Shown here: positions 1 through 9,211 of the stretch, in pieces
Numbering within the stretch: the first letter of the stretch is position 1
Layout of the letters: every line of letters starts with the position of its first letter
DNA from: CAVXGU01 sp963761615
GTDB lineage: Bacteria > Acidobacteriota > Vicinamibacteria > Vicinamibacterales > CAVVIG01
Direction: 5' to 3'
DNA length: 64,000 bases
Assembly: GCA_963761615.1 (NCBI GenBank)
Contig: CAVXGU010000001.1
Coordinates: 1 to 64,000, forward strand
Notes under the pieces: model-generated
Told to the model about the DNA's origin: nothing
The model's database searches: none
What the model saw: only the letters and a program-made list of their open reading frames with translations
Made by a program: the position numbers and the translations under genes

Positions 1-57
1 GCGGGAGCGTCGACCGGGACGTCGTCAGGGGTGACGATCGACTGTATCTTGCGAAGC

Positions 58-784
58 TCAGGCCCTAGGCATCGAGCTCCGGGACGACCGGGCAACCCAC
101 TTCTCTACCTCGGCCAGATCCGCCGGCGTGTCGATGTCGTACCAGCGCTCGTCTCCCAGGGGGATCGATCTCAGCACGCCCTGCCGGCACAGTCCGTGGT
201 TACCAGCGGTCAGGGAGCACTCGCCAGCCGCCCGGGCTTCTTCCAGCGCAGGAAAGATCGCGCGCGTCATGGCGAAGGCGCCTGTGTCGATGGCGCCGTA
301 GCCGTCGAGCTCCTTGCCGATATTCGGAATCCACCCCTCACCGTCGACGACGACCTTCGTGGCATCGTCGAGAATCGATCCAGGGCATGGGAGCGCTGGT
401 GGCCAGCGCGCAGGCCGCGGGCGGCCCGGTCGCGACGCGGCGAAGGTGATTGGCGGTGACGAGATGATCGCCCATCAGCAGGAAGAACCGGCTGTCGGGC
501 ACGAGCGTCTCGGCGACCGCGGCGCTCAGGCCGTTGCCCGGATGCCAGTCCGGGCGCGGCGCCGGCCGGATGTCGATCATCGTCGAGAGCTCCGACAGGG
601 CCGCGTCGAATTCCCTGACGTGCGCACCGACCACCAGACGCACCGTCTGGACGCCACATTCGTCAGGGGTCGCCGTGATCCAGGCGAGCAAGGGCCGCCC
701 CCTCGACGGGCGTGAGGGCCTTCGGGATCCCGCCGCCCAGGCGAACACCGTTCCGGCTGCGAGAACGACTGCGTGTCGAATCAC
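58..784 (-). CDS. Inositol-1-phosphate cytidylyltransferase-like nucleotidyltransferase, frameshifted
   Basis: Joining frames gives a nucleotidyltransferase-fold protein: an AVVLAAGNGVRLGG nucleotide-binding loop and KALTPVEGRPLLAW at the N-terminus, an MGDH motif mid-protein, then KVVVDGEGWIPNIGKELDGY, AIDTGAF and WYDIDTPADL near the end. The MGDH and IDTGAF/DIDT layout matches the cytidylyltransferase domain that makes CDP-inositol from inositol-1-phosphate; this assignment is from memory of the family. The frame is broken three times: a missing base near 751-753, an extra C in the C-run at 698-702, and a shift between about 372 and 440. GTG at 784 is the likely start; an ATG at 850 would also fit. 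The gene diverges from the phosphatase-family gene at 868. The breaks may be sequencing errors, because the remaining sequence is well conserved. Confidence 0.6.
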
Positions 785-867
785 TGGGACGTCTGAGAAT
801 ATTCGCTCGCACGCGCTGCCGTCCACGACCTGATGGGCACGCGCGGACACATGCTACCCTTCGGCAC

Positions 868-2676
868 ATGTGGGTTGCGGTCCTGGCGTGCGCGCTGTGG
901 GCCGGCTTGACCGCCGTTCTGGCGCATCGAGGCGGCCGGGTGGCCGTCGTTTGGGGCGCCTTGTGGGGCGTCGCCGCTGGATTCTGGGCAGTCGCCCCCC
1001 TGGTCATCCGGGTCCACTTCTTGAGGCCGGCCGGCGTCGTGCAGTGGGCGATCCTCGACGGATTCTTCCTCGTTGCCTTTGCCCTGCTCGGCGCCGCGCT
1101 CACGCTGCTGGCCTCCGGGACAATCGGCGTCTGGGTGCTCGTCTGGCGTCGGCCCCTTCGGAACCCGGCATGGGCGTACGCCACGTGGGCGGCGATCACA
1201 CTGCCGGTGGCGTACATCGGCGCCTCGACGCTCATCGAGCTGACGGAAGCCGGCGGCGCGCCGAGCCTCGGCACGTATGAGTCGACGCTCCGACAACCCG
1301 CCGGCGCGTACGTCGTCGCCGTGGCTGCCTTGCTGACTCTCTACCACTGGCGCGCCGCGCGCGGCTGGGACCCGCGCGGACGTGTCCTCGCCAGCGCCCT
1401 TGCGGCATCGGCCGTGACGGGATGTCTCCTGCTCCCGTTCAGGCGCGCCCTCCCCGGGGTATCGGCCAGGGATCGGGCGGCGCCGCTAGAGCGCCAGTCA
1501 CTCCAGCACCCGCGATCTCCGTTGCTGGTCATCGGCCTGGATGGCGGCAACTGGCAGACGCTCGGTCCCTTGATCGAGCAGGGGAAGGCACCGACCTTTG
1601 CGCGACTCGTGTCCGCGGGCCTGCGCGGCGAAACCCCAGCGCTCTGGCCCCCGTACTGGTCGACACCGGCGTGGGGGGCCATCGTGACGGGGCACTCCCA
1701 GGACGAGATCGGCGTCCACGAGGATCTCTCAGCCGTCGCGCCGGGTCTGCCGGCCTTCGAGCTGCCACTGACATTCAATCTCGCGCTGGACCCTCTGTTC
1801 GTCGTCGAATTCGGCCTGACGACGGTGCATCTGATCGAGGCGGCCCCGCCGTCCCGCGGCCAGCTCCTCTGGCCACCCGTCTGGGAGCGGCTGTCCCGCG
1901 CCGGTGAGAAGGTGGCCGTCATCCGCTTTCCGTTCACGTATCCGGCGCCGGGCCAGGCGGCATACGTCATCTCCAATCGCGTCGTGACCGATTTATGGGG
2001 CGGACTGAGCGTCAGGGAGGGCCGACGCGACGATCTCGTCGCGCCGGCGGCGGAACGCGATCGGTGGCTCGCCACCTTCGCGAACGATCGGGACGTCGCC
2101 CCGGCCCTTCTCGCACGGCTGCTGCCGCGACGTGACTGGCCCAAACCGGCAGACGCGATCATGGATCCTGTTGACGTGCTCAGGCGCGCGACCGCGACCG
2201 AGGAGGCCATGCATCAGGCGGCTATGTCGATCGTGCGTCAGGATCGCGCGCTCGGCGTTGTGATGGTGCACATCGCCGGCTTCGACGAGGTGTGCCACGC
2301 CTTCTGGCAGTATCGGTTTCCGGACGAGTTCCCCGAGCAGCCGCCGTCGCCGGCCGACGTCGCGGCGCTCGGCGGCGTGATCGATCGCTACCTCGAGCTC
2401 GTCGACGAGCGCGTCGGCGAGCTCATCGACGCATTCGACGCCCCCCCGAACGTGCTCGTGGTCTCTGACCACGGCGAGGGGCCGGCACCGTTCCATACCA
2501 TCTGGAGGGGCTGGCACGCGTCGCCGGGCGTCTTCCTGGCTGCAGGACCCGACATTCCCCATGCGGCCCAGCTGCTGCAGGTGTCCTACTACGACATCAC
2601 GCCGACGGTTCTGGACCTCGTCGGTTTCGACAAGCCTGGCGATCTTCGCGGGCGGTCCGTCCTGGACGCCCGCTGA
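868..2676 (+). CDS. Membrane-anchored alkaline phosphatase superfamily protein (type I phosphodiesterase/nucleotide pyrophosphatase-like)
   Basis: The 602-residue product starts with several hydrophobic segments (roughly residues 1-200), then has a soluble alkaline-phosphatase-superfamily domain. Visible metal and nucleophile motifs are VIGLDGGNW at about 217, the YWSTPAWGAIVTGH segment after it, GFDEVCHAFW at about 470 and VVSDHGEGPAPFH at about 531, followed by DITPTVLDLVG typical of this superfamily. It would hydrolyse a phosphodiester or phosphoester, probably outside the membrane; the substrate cannot be read from sequence. ATG at 868 is preferred over upstream in-frame starts because it begins the first hydrophobic segment. 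It lies next to a CDP-inositol-type nucleotidyltransferase and a PAP2 protein, suggesting lipid head-group work, which is inference. Confidence 0.8.
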   Translation: MWVAVLACALWAGLTAVLAHRGGRVAVVWGALWGVAAGFWAVAPLVIRVHFLRPAGVVQWAILDGFFLVAFALLGAALTLLASGTIGVWVLVWRRPLRNPAWAYATWAAITLPVAYIGASTLIELTEAGGAPSLGTYESTLRQPAGAYVVAVAALLTLYHWRAARGWDPRGRVLASALAASAVTGCLLLPFRRALPGVSARDRAAPLERQSLQHPRSPLLVIGLDGGNWQTLGPLIEQGKAPTFARLVSAGLRGETPALWPPYWSTPAWGAIVTGHSQDEIGVHEDLSAVAPGLPAFELPLTFNLALDPLFVVEFGLTTVHLIEAAPPSRGQLLWPPVWERLSRAGEKVAVIRFPFTYPAPGQAAYVISNRVVTDLWGGLSVREGRRDDLVAPAAERDRWLATFANDRDVAPALLARLLPRRDWPKPADAIMDPVDVLRRATATEEAMHQAAMSIVRQDRALGVVMVHIAGFDEVCHAFWQYRFPDEFPEQPPSPADVAALGGVIDRYLELVDERVGELIDAFDAPPNVLVVSDHGEGPAPFHTIWRGWHASPGVFLAAGPDIPHAAQLLQVSYYDITPTVLDLVGFDKPGDLRGRSVLDAR

Positions 2677-3654
2677 TCAACGGGAGGCGAGGAGGAGGAC
2701 GAACGTGGCCGCGAGCGCCCCCGCGCTCAATGCCAGGGACTTACGGAACGACAGGGCGTCCGTCCAGGGCCGCCATGACGCGTATCCCGCGCCGATGCCG
2801 ACCGCGATGCCGGCAATGACGTCGATCGCGTAGTGCTCGCCGAGATACATGACCGCGAGCATGACGGCGACCGCATAGAGCGCCAGCCCGAGTCCCACGC
2901 CGCGACCGAACGCCTTCCATCCGACCCAGGCGCACGCCACGGGGAACGCGGCGTGCAGCGACGGCATGGCCGCGACGGGGTTTGTGTCGAAGGATCCATA
3001 GAGCTCGGCGACGTGCCTCGTGTAAACCTGCTCGACGATGTGGGTGATCGGCGGCAGCAGATGGAACTGTTCGTAGGCCAGCCAGGGCGGCACCGTCGGA
3101 AGAATCACGTATCCGAGCAGTCCCAGAGCCATGACCAGCAGCATGGCCCGGCGGTACCGGCCGAAGTGCTCGCGCCGGAAGTGCCAGACTACGAGGCCAA
3201 AGAGTAGGAAGAACAGGAAGTGGGATGCATGAACGAGCACCGCGGCGGTATCGAATGCCGGTGTCCGCCAGCGCTGGAGCACGACGGACACGGCAGGCGT
3301 TCCCAGAACGGCGCGCTCGAGCGTAATCACGTAAGAGGCAAAGACCGGGAGATACCTCCGCTGCACGGCGACGAAGATCGCCCCGCGGCCCGCATCGAAG
3401 AGCACCGTTGCGCCGAGAAGCGGCAGCCAGTCGGCGAGAAACCCGATTCGATCCGTCAGTAGCAGACCATAGGCGACGAAGATCGGCATGACCGCCGTCT
3501 TGACGATCAGGAACCGCGTGCCGGTCGCGAACAGCACCGCGTACGTCACCACGAGCACGGACACGGCGACGGCGAGGGCCCTCGCGGCCCGCGGTTCTCC
3601 GCGCGCGGTGGCTTCGCTCGCGACGCTCTTGACGATCATGCCGCGGGCATCCAT
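2677..3654 (-). CDS. PAP2-family membrane phosphatase/inositolphosphotransferase (Aur1-like)
   Basis: This 325-residue polytopic membrane protein carries the PAP2 signature. It has LPTVPPWLAYE ahead of the catalytic motifs, AMPSLHAAFP near residue 229 with the first catalytic His, and GEHYAIDVIAG near 270 with the second His and Asp. The PPWLAYE element and spacing resemble the Aur1/inositol phosphorylceramide synthase branch of PAP2 rather than simple lipid phosphatases. The expected role is transfer or hydrolysis of a lipid phosphate head group at the membrane. It converges on the phosphatase-superfamily gene: the two stop codons are adjacent, with no spacer or terminator hairpin. The subfamily call is less certain than the family. 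Confidence 0.78.
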   Translation of the reverse strand: MDARGMIVKSVASEATARGEPRAARALAVAVSVLVVTYAVLFATGTRFLIVKTAVMPIFVAYGLLLTDRIGFLADWLPLLGATVLFDAGRGAIFVAVQRRYLPVFASYVITLERAVLGTPAVSVVLQRWRTPAFDTAAVLVHASHFLFFLLFGLVVWHFRREHFGRYRRAMLLVMALGLLGYVILPTVPPWLAYEQFHLLPPITHIVEQVYTRHVAELYGSFDTNPVAAMPSLHAAFPVACAWVGWKAFGRGVGLGLALYAVAVMLAVMYLGEHYAIDVIAGIAVGIGAGYASWRPWTDALSFRKSLALSAGALAATFVLLLASR

Positions 3655-3679
3655 GATCGCCTGCTAGACCAGGCATGGC

Positions 3680-4975
3680 GTGATCTCAGATCACACGCTC
3701 CGCCGCTTCCTGCCGCAACCCATCGTCGCGTCGTGCGGAGACGTGATCCGTGCATGTGCGGCGGTATGCGTGCTGTGCTGGACCGTGTGGTGGCTGACGT
3801 ATGCCGGAATCGCCGCGCGACGGGAGATCACCGGCGCCAACTACAGCGACTTCGGCCGATTGTACTTCTCCACCCGTCAGTTCACGCACGGCGCCTCGAT
3901 GTACGCGCCCGTCCCGGCGTCGTACAGAGCCCCCGCCCTTGCCGACCGGCAGCAGCTCGATCTCAACCCGCCGCACTTGCACGTCGTGCTTCTCCCGCTG
4001 GCGTGGCTCTCCGAGGGCCGCGCCCTGGCGGTCTGGAGCGCGGCGAGCGTCGCCGTGCTCCTCTGGTCGGCATTCGCCGTCGCCAGCGAGCTCGGACTGT
4101 CTCCCGGTCCGGTGGGACTGATTTGGGCCGCCATCGCCGTCGCCTGCAGCGTGCCTGCCCTGTCCTGGTTGATAACCGGCCAGGTCTCGCTCCTCCTTCT
4201 CGGTCCCCTGACGGCCGCCTGGCGCGCGGCACGACGAGGACGCTGGGCGCCAGCCGGAGCGTGGATGGGGCTGTGCTGGAGCGTCAAACCGTTCCTCGCG
4301 CTGTTCGGTCTGTACTTCCTGGTCGCACGCCGCTGGCGGGCGGCCGCCTGGGGGACAGCGGTCTCTCTCGCCGCTTTCGCGCTCGGCATTGCCACGTTCG
4401 GCTGGCACGCGCAGGTTGACTGGATCGCCAGCCTGAACCGCATCGTGGTTAGCAGCTCGAATCCTGTCATGTGGTTCGGCGACAGCCGCAATGCCTCGCT
4501 CCTGGCGTTGCTGTCCAGGACACTTGGCGGCGCCGGCGCGTTCGCGCCGGCATCCGTCGAACCGCGCGCGATCCGACCCCTGTGGATGCTTTTCAGTCTC
4601 GCGATCGCGTTCGCGACCTGGCGCGGCGTGCGCCGCTCCCAGTCGGTCGATCGCGACTGGCTCCTGGTCATGCTGGCCGCCCTCCTGATTTCGCCGCTGG
4701 CGTGGACCTACTACGGCTGGTGGCTGTTCGGACCTGCGGTCGCCGCCTGGCGCACGGCACGTCCAGCGCGTCCCTCGCTCAGAGCCGTTGCCCTCGTCGC
4801 CGCACTCGCCGGCGGTTGGCTCCCCTGGCCGATGGTCGAAGCCGGGCAGCCGTCCTCGTGGGCGACCGTGCTCTGGGGCTCGACCTATACCTGGAGCCTC
4901 ATCGTCGTCTGGGGCGCTTTCGTCGCCGGGTCGACGTCATCCCGCGGCCCAGCGGCGTCCAGTGAGTTGGCGTGA
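3680..4975 (+). CDS. GT87-type (DUF2029) polytopic membrane glycosyltransferase
   Basis: The product is about 431 residues and mostly hydrophobic, with the hallmarks of GT87 polyprenyl-phosphate-sugar transferases: an acidic DFGRLYFSTR segment after the first membrane helix, an MYAP element, then LNPPHLHVVLLPLAWLS, ITGQVSLLLL and WSVKPFLALF. These proteins move a sugar (classically mannose) from a lipid carrier to an acceptor on the outer face of the membrane; donor and acceptor here are unknown. The start is a GTG at 3680, 25 bases from the divergent PAP2 start. It converges on another GT87 gene and overlaps it by about 39 bases. Two close paralogues follow, so this looks like a local family expansion. 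Confidence 0.75.
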   Translation: MISDHTLRRFLPQPIVASCGDVIRACAAVCVLCWTVWWLTYAGIAARREITGANYSDFGRLYFSTRQFTHGASMYAPVPASYRAPALADRQQLDLNPPHLHVVLLPLAWLSEGRALAVWSAASVAVLLWSAFAVASELGLSPGPVGLIWAAIAVACSVPALSWLITGQVSLLLLGPLTAAWRAARRGRWAPAGAWMGLCWSVKPFLALFGLYFLVARRWRAAAWGTAVSLAAFALGIATFGWHAQVDWIASLNRIVVSSSNPVMWFGDSRNASLLALLSRTLGGAGAFAPASVEPRAIRPLWMLFSLAIAFATWRGVRRSQSVDRDWLLVMLAALLISPLAWTYYGWWLFGPAVAAWRTARPARPSLRAVALVAALAGGWLPWPMVEAGQPSSWATVLWGSTYTWSLIVVWGAFVAGSTSSRGPAASSELA

Positions 4976-6127
4976 CGACATCGACAGGCCCGCGAACCAC
5001 AGCACGACGGCCCAGGTATAGACAGACCCGGACAGGGCCGTCTGGAGCGCCCCCAACGTCGGCATCGCGCTCGGCGGGATCAGAAGGCACGCGTACCCCA
5101 CGCCGATCAACGCCCGCGTGCCGCGCGACGCTCGCTCCATCACGGCCACGAGCGGACCCGCCGCGCTCGGCAGGTAATACATCCATCCGAGCGGCGAGAT
5201 CAGCAGGCTTGCCACGAGCAGCAGCGACCATGCCCGGTCGCGATCGTGGGTCCTGAGGAGGGCGCGCGCGCTGACGGCCACAACCGACACGACGGCCGCG
5301 TACCAGAGCGGATACACGAGATGCGGTCGTACGGCCACCGGCGTCATGTGCAAAACTTCGGGCGTGTCGCTTAGCGTGCGGGTGAAGAACCCCAGCAACG
5401 AGCCGTTCAGCCAGTGGGCGATCCACGAAATCTGGTGTAGCGCCGCGAGCCACGAGCGATAGCCCGAGACACCGCCCACCGCGAGGCCGATGATCGCCGT
5501 ACCCCCAATACCCATCGCCATTCCCGCGACGAAAGGGCGTGACCGCCTCCACAGCGCGTACGCGAGAAAGACCCCGAGGAACGGCTTGAGTGCAATGGCG
5601 GTGCCCAGGAGTACGCCGGCGCGGCGCGTCCGATCGGAGCGGTCCGCCATCCACGCCGCCGTCATGAGCAGCATCACGAGGGCCGCCGTCTGGCCGAGCA
5701 AGAGCGCAATGATCACCGGCTGCGAGACGAGAAGGAGCGAGCCGATGCTCACGAGCCGGCCAGGCGCGAGCGTCCGGGTAATCCAGTAGGCCGCCAGCAG
5801 GTACGCGCCGAGCGAGACGGCCGTCCAGGCAAGAAAGGCGTTCGCATCCGACAGATACGAGAACGGCAGGAAGACGAGGAGCGCGGCGGGAGGATTGAGG
5901 TTGTACCCGGGGCCCGCACGCAGCGGGTGTTGATAGAGATCGGCCCCTTCCCGCAGCCAGTGCGCCGAGTTCAAGAAGACGAAGAAGTCGTTCGTCGACG
6001 TTTTCGCGATGCTGCCTGCCACCGCCAGCGCCGCCGCGATCGCGACGACGGCCACCACGCCCGCGAGTGGCTCGCCGTAGATCGTCCACCAGGAGGGCCA
6101 CGGTCGGGAAGGAGGCGACTGGGACAC
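4937..6127 (-). CDS. GT87-type (DUF2029) polytopic membrane glycosyltransferase
   Basis: A second GT87-like membrane protein of about 396 residues. It shows the family pattern: TNDFFVFLNSAHWL after the first helix, LYQHPLRAGPGYNLNPPAALLVFLPFSYLS, GQTAALVMLL, IALKPFLGVFLAY and, near the C-terminus, LISPLGWMYYLPSAAGP. I place the start at GTG 6127 because the frame runs open further upstream only as arginine/serine-rich sequence that overlaps the divergent paralogue. Its 3' end overlaps the convergent gene. Donor and acceptor sugars are unknown. The similarity to the gene starting at 6154 lets one see that the latter has an extra C-terminal loop. Confidence 0.72.
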   Translation of the reverse strand: MSQSPPSRPWPSWWTIYGEPLAGVVAVVAIAAALAVAGSIAKTSTNDFFVFLNSAHWLREGADLYQHPLRAGPGYNLNPPAALLVFLPFSYLSDANAFLAWTAVSLGAYLLAAYWITRTLAPGRLVSIGSLLLVSQPVIIALLLGQTAALVMLLMTAAWMADRSDRTRRAGVLLGTAIALKPFLGVFLAYALWRRSRPFVAGMAMGIGGTAIIGLAVGGVSGYRSWLAALHQISWIAHWLNGSLLGFFTRTLSDTPEVLHMTPVAVRPHLVYPLWYAAVVSVVAVSARALLRTHDRDRAWSLLLVASLLISPLGWMYYLPSAAGPLVAVMERASRGTRALIGVGYACLLIPPSAMPTLGALQTALSGSVYTWAVVLWFAGLSMSSRQLTGRRWAAG

Positions 6128-6153
6128 GCGAGACGCTATGCTACGCTTCCGCC

Positions 6154-7482
6154 GTGCCCCGCGCCATCGGGAGCCGGCCGCAATCGCTGGCGGACGCCGC
6201 CGCCATTCCCGCCCTGCTGATCCTCTGCGCCGGTTTCCTCTTCTGGGATCTCCTGCTCGCGCGCTCGATGGCAGGCCCGCTGCACATGAACGACTTCGGC
6301 CGCTTCTACGACTCCGGCCGCGCGTTCCTCGAGAACCGCGACCTGTACGCCCCCGGACCGACCGCATTGCTGCAGGTGGGCGCCGCAACCGGCGTCCAGT
6401 TCCTCAACCTGAACCCGCCCCACTTCCTGCTGCTCATCGTTCCGCTGGCGCTCCTGCCGCCGGCCGACGCGCTGACGATCTGGATGGGACTCAACATCTT
6501 CGCGCTCGCGCTGTCGGTGCTGCTCATCGCACGCGAGCTCGGTCTGGCGTGGAACCCACGGCGCCTCCTCGCGGTGGGAGCGGGCACGCTCGCGTTCGCC
6601 GGGACCCAGGCCTTCTTCGTGACCGGACAGCTGTCGATGCTCGTCCTGCTGGCCATGACGCTCTGCTGGATCGACGCCCGGCGCGGACGCTGGAACACGG
6701 CGGGGGTGTGGCTCGGCCTCGCGATGAGCCTCAAGCTGTTCCTGCTGATCTTCGTGCCGTACCTGCTGCCGGCCGGTCGCCGCGTCGCACTGATTACGGC
6801 ACTGGCGACCGCGGGCCTGGTGACGGCGCTCGGCTGGCTGGTGTTCGGCGCGGGCGCGTACACGTCGTGGATCCACGCGCTCGGCCAGTCGAACAGCTGG
6901 GCCTGGGCCGCGATGAACGCGTCCGCGTTCGGGCTCTTCCGCCGGACCTTCGGCGTCAGCCCCTACTACGCGCCCGCCGCCATCGTCCCGGGCCTGGTGC
7001 CGGCGTGGCTGGGCGTGGCGGGCCTCGTCGGCATCGTGACGCTGTGGACGGTGGCCGTCGATCGCACGCCGTGGCGGACGGATCGCGCGTTCGGGCTGCT
7101 GCTCGCGGCGTCGCAGCTCATCTCGCCACTCGGCTGGATCTACTACCTTTGTCTGCCAGCCGGGCCGGTCGCCGCGCTCGCGCTGCGCCAGAAAGGCGCC
7201 GATCCTTCCGGCGGTAGCACGGACCTTCAGGTCCGCGAGGAGGGCGGGCCTGAAGGCCTGCACTACACGCTTGGCCGCTCCCGAGGCAGGTGGCGAACAG
7301 TTCCCGGCGGCGTCGCCGTCGCCGGCTTCCTGCTCCCCACCGGCCTGTTGCTCGTCGGGCAGCCGCACGCATGGGCGACGCCGGTCGTCGGATCGGCGTA
7401 CTTCTGGGCAACACTCGCGCTCTGGCTCTGGCTGCTCTTGGACGTGCCCACCGCGCCGCAGACTCGGATCGCGCCCTGCTGA
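6154..7482 (+). CDS. GT87-type (DUF2029) polytopic membrane glycosyltransferase with a repeat-derived insertion
   Basis: A third GT87-like protein of about 442 residues: MNDFGRFYDSGRAFLENRDL, LNLNPPHFLLLIVPLALLPP, VTGQLSMLVLL, MSLKLFLLIFVPYLL and QLISPLGWIYYLCLPAGP are the recognisable family segments. GTG at 6154 is the likely start; only 26 bases separate it from the start of the divergent paralogue, so both promoters must be very compact or lie inside the opposite gene. Between the last two membrane segments there is a loop of roughly 25 residues absent from the paralogue. It is encoded by palindromic repeat DNA at 7218-7265. The gene ends nine bases before the next membrane protein and is probably cotranscribed with it. 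Confidence 0.72.
   Translation: MPRAIGSRPQSLADAAAIPALLILCAGFLFWDLLLARSMAGPLHMNDFGRFYDSGRAFLENRDLYAPGPTALLQVGAATGVQFLNLNPPHFLLLIVPLALLPPADALTIWMGLNIFALALSVLLIARELGLAWNPRRLLAVGAGTLAFAGTQAFFVTGQLSMLVLLAMTLCWIDARRGRWNTAGVWLGLAMSLKLFLLIFVPYLLPAGRRVALITALATAGLVTALGWLVFGAGAYTSWIHALGQSNSWAWAAMNASAFGLFRRTFGVSPYYAPAAIVPGLVPAWLGVAGLVGIVTLWTVAVDRTPWRTDRAFGLLLAASQLISPLGWIYYLCLPAGPVAALALRQKGADPSGGSTDLQVREEGGPEGLHYTLGRSRGRWRTVPGGVAVAGFLLPTGLLLVGQPHAWATPVVGSAYFWATLALWLWLLLDVPTAPQTRIAPC
7216..7266. repeat. Family A palindromic repeat inside a coding sequence
   Basis: Two back-to-back palindromes, cGGACCTTCAGGTCCg and GGGCCTGAAGGCCtgc, lie inside the GT87 gene. They read in frame as TDLQVREEGGPEGLHY in a loop between membrane segments. 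The same palindromes occur between genes at 9128-9150, 29290-29330, 29645-29892 and 43705-43822. Confidence 0.75.
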
Positions 7483-7491
7483 CGACTGGAC

Positions 7492-8967
7492 ATGCCCCCT
7501 CCGCGACAAGACCACCGCCCTGCACCTCAATCGCTCGCGGCCGCCGCCGGCCGCCTCGCGGCACTGACGATCGGCGCGATCGCGTGCGTGCGGACGACGG
7601 TGGACCCGGACCTGTGGGGACATCTCCGGTTCGGGCTCGACGCCCTGGCCAGCCGTCACCTTCCCTCCGCCGCCACCTACTCGTTCACCGCAGACGCCAC
7701 GTGGATCAATCACGAGTGGCTGAGCGAGATCCTCCAGGCGTTGGCCTTCCGCGCTGGCGGGACGGCTGGGCTGCTCGCGCTCAAGACCGGCGTCCTCGCG
7801 GCAACCTTCGTCCTGATCGAAGCTGCCGTCCGGCGCGCGGATCCGCGGTACCGATGGTGGTTCCTCGCAACCGGCTTCGCCGCGATGGCTCCGGGCACGT
7901 TCACGAACCGCCCGCAGATCTGGACGCTGCTGGCGCTGGCAATCGTCTGGCGTGCGCTCGGCGATCCGCGCCGGCGCGCCTGGATCCCCCTCGTGTTCGC
8001 GCTCTGGGCGAACCTGCACGGCGGGTGGATCGTGGGCGCCGGTGTCTGCGGATTGTGGCTGGCGGGCCGCCTGATCGAGGCGCGCGATCCGAAGATCGCA
8101 CTCCCGGACGCGATCGCCATCGTGGCCGGCGTCGCGGCGACGCTGCTCAACCCGTACGGCTGGCGGCTCTGGGCGAGGCTGGCGTCGACGGTCGGCCTGT
8201 CTCGCGACATCACGGAGTGGCGTCCGCTCTGGCAGCAGGGCGGCGCATCGTACGCGGTCCTCTGGGGCCTGATCGTGTTCGGCATTGTCGTCCTCACCAT
8301 CCTCCGGCGACGGTCGACGCTCACGTGGTCGGGCGCGCTTCCGGTTCTTGGACTCGGGGCGGGAAGCCTGTTCGTCGCCAGGCTGCTGCCGCTCTTCGGC
8401 GAAGTCGCCGTCCTGGGCTTCACAGGCGCCTGGCGGCCCGATTCCGCCACCGAGGCCGACCGGCCCGCACCGGCTTCCAGGCCGCTGGGGTTCGCGGTCA
8501 TCGACGCCGCGATCATCGCCATCGTGGCCGCGCCCTACATCGTCGGGCAGGCCCACTGCCTCGGCGTCGCCGGTTCCTGGGCGCCGGACCTCCGGGCAGC
8601 CGGGGCGCTCGCGTCGCCGTCGGTTTCGGGCCGTCTCGTGCTGCCGTTCGACTGGGGCGAGTACGCGATCTGGCACTTCGCGCCACGCCTGCGCGTGTCC
8701 ATCGACGGCCGGCGCGAGACGGTCTACAGCGCGACCGTCCTGAACACGCAGGCCGCCGTGGAGTCCGGTCGCCCGGAGGGCCTGCGGTATCTGGATCGGG
8801 AGCGTCCCGAATACGTCTGGCTCCGCTCCAGCAGCCAGTCGACGCGGCAGTGGCTCGCGAGCCACGGATATCGCGTCGACGTCGCCACCGACAAGTCGTT
8901 CGTCGCCAGGCGGGCCGACCTGCCGCCGCTCCGGGAGGGACCGGCGCTGTCGGGGTGCTTTCCGTAG
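7492..8967 (+). CDS. Polytopic membrane protein, GT-C-like, function unknown
   Basis: The 491-residue product is largely hydrophobic. Early in the protein it has DPDLWGHLRFG and FTADATWINHEWLSE, then ANLHGGWIVG, LLNPYGWRLW and a soluble C-terminal part with LPFDWGEYAIWHFAPRLRVSIDGRRETVYS. This pattern recalls GT-C-type membrane proteins, in which acidic residues after the first helix contact the lipid-linked donor, but I cannot name the family. ATG at 7492 lies nine bases after the stop of the upstream GT87 gene, so the two are probably one operon. A role in envelope polysaccharide or protein glycosylation is plausible from context only. Repeat elements follow its stop codon. Confidence 0.65.
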   Translation: MPPPRQDHRPAPQSLAAAAGRLAALTIGAIACVRTTVDPDLWGHLRFGLDALASRHLPSAATYSFTADATWINHEWLSEILQALAFRAGGTAGLLALKTGVLAATFVLIEAAVRRADPRYRWWFLATGFAAMAPGTFTNRPQIWTLLALAIVWRALGDPRRRAWIPLVFALWANLHGGWIVGAGVCGLWLAGRLIEARDPKIALPDAIAIVAGVAATLLNPYGWRLWARLASTVGLSRDITEWRPLWQQGGASYAVLWGLIVFGIVVLTILRRRSTLTWSGALPVLGLGAGSLFVARLLPLFGEVAVLGFTGAWRPDSATEADRPAPASRPLGFAVIDAAIIAIVAAPYIVGQAHCLGVAGSWAPDLRAAGALASPSVSGRLVLPFDWGEYAIWHFAPRLRVSIDGRRETVYSATVLNTQAAVESGRPEGLRYLDRERPEYVWLRSSSQSTRQWLASHGYRVDVATDKSFVARRADLPPLREGPALSGCFP

Positions 8968-9211
8968 GGCTTCAGGTTCAGGCTTCAGGCTCCGGGCTCT
9001 GGCACGGGCCTTCCCCTAAACCTCGAGCCCTGAGCCCTCCAGCGTTTTCGAGACCGATCTCGCCGCGAGATCGGTGCCCCGAGATCGGTGTAGCCGCGGA
9101 CCTGCAGTGCCCCGAGGAATCGGCGTAGCCGCGGACCTTCAGGTCCGCCAATACGGCGAAACGAAAACCGCTCTGAGCCCGGAGCCCGAAGCTTGAAGCC
9201 CAGAGCCTAAA
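8968..9211. repeat. Intergenic composite of family B arms and family A palindromes
   Basis: The whole spacer is repetitive. It opens with heptamer-like arms (ggcttcaggctccgggctctgg, then cctcgagccctgagccct) to about 9040. An inverted GATCTCGCCGCGAGATC follows, then two degenerate copies of GTAGCCGCGGACCT, a full GCGGACCTTCAGGTCCGC palindrome near 9134-9151 with the tail gcgaaacgaaaaccgc, and finally opposite-strand arms (gagcccggagcccgaag, cccagagcc) to 9207. The GAGATCGGTGTAGCCGCGG...GCGAAACGAAAACCGC block recurs at 29276-29358. No gene or clear promoter is visible. Confidence 0.75.

Noticed and set aside
6136..8865. 909-codon minus-strand open frame
   Set aside because: It is antisense to two membrane protein genes with clear hydrophobic segments. 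The composition is typical of a GC-driven shadow.
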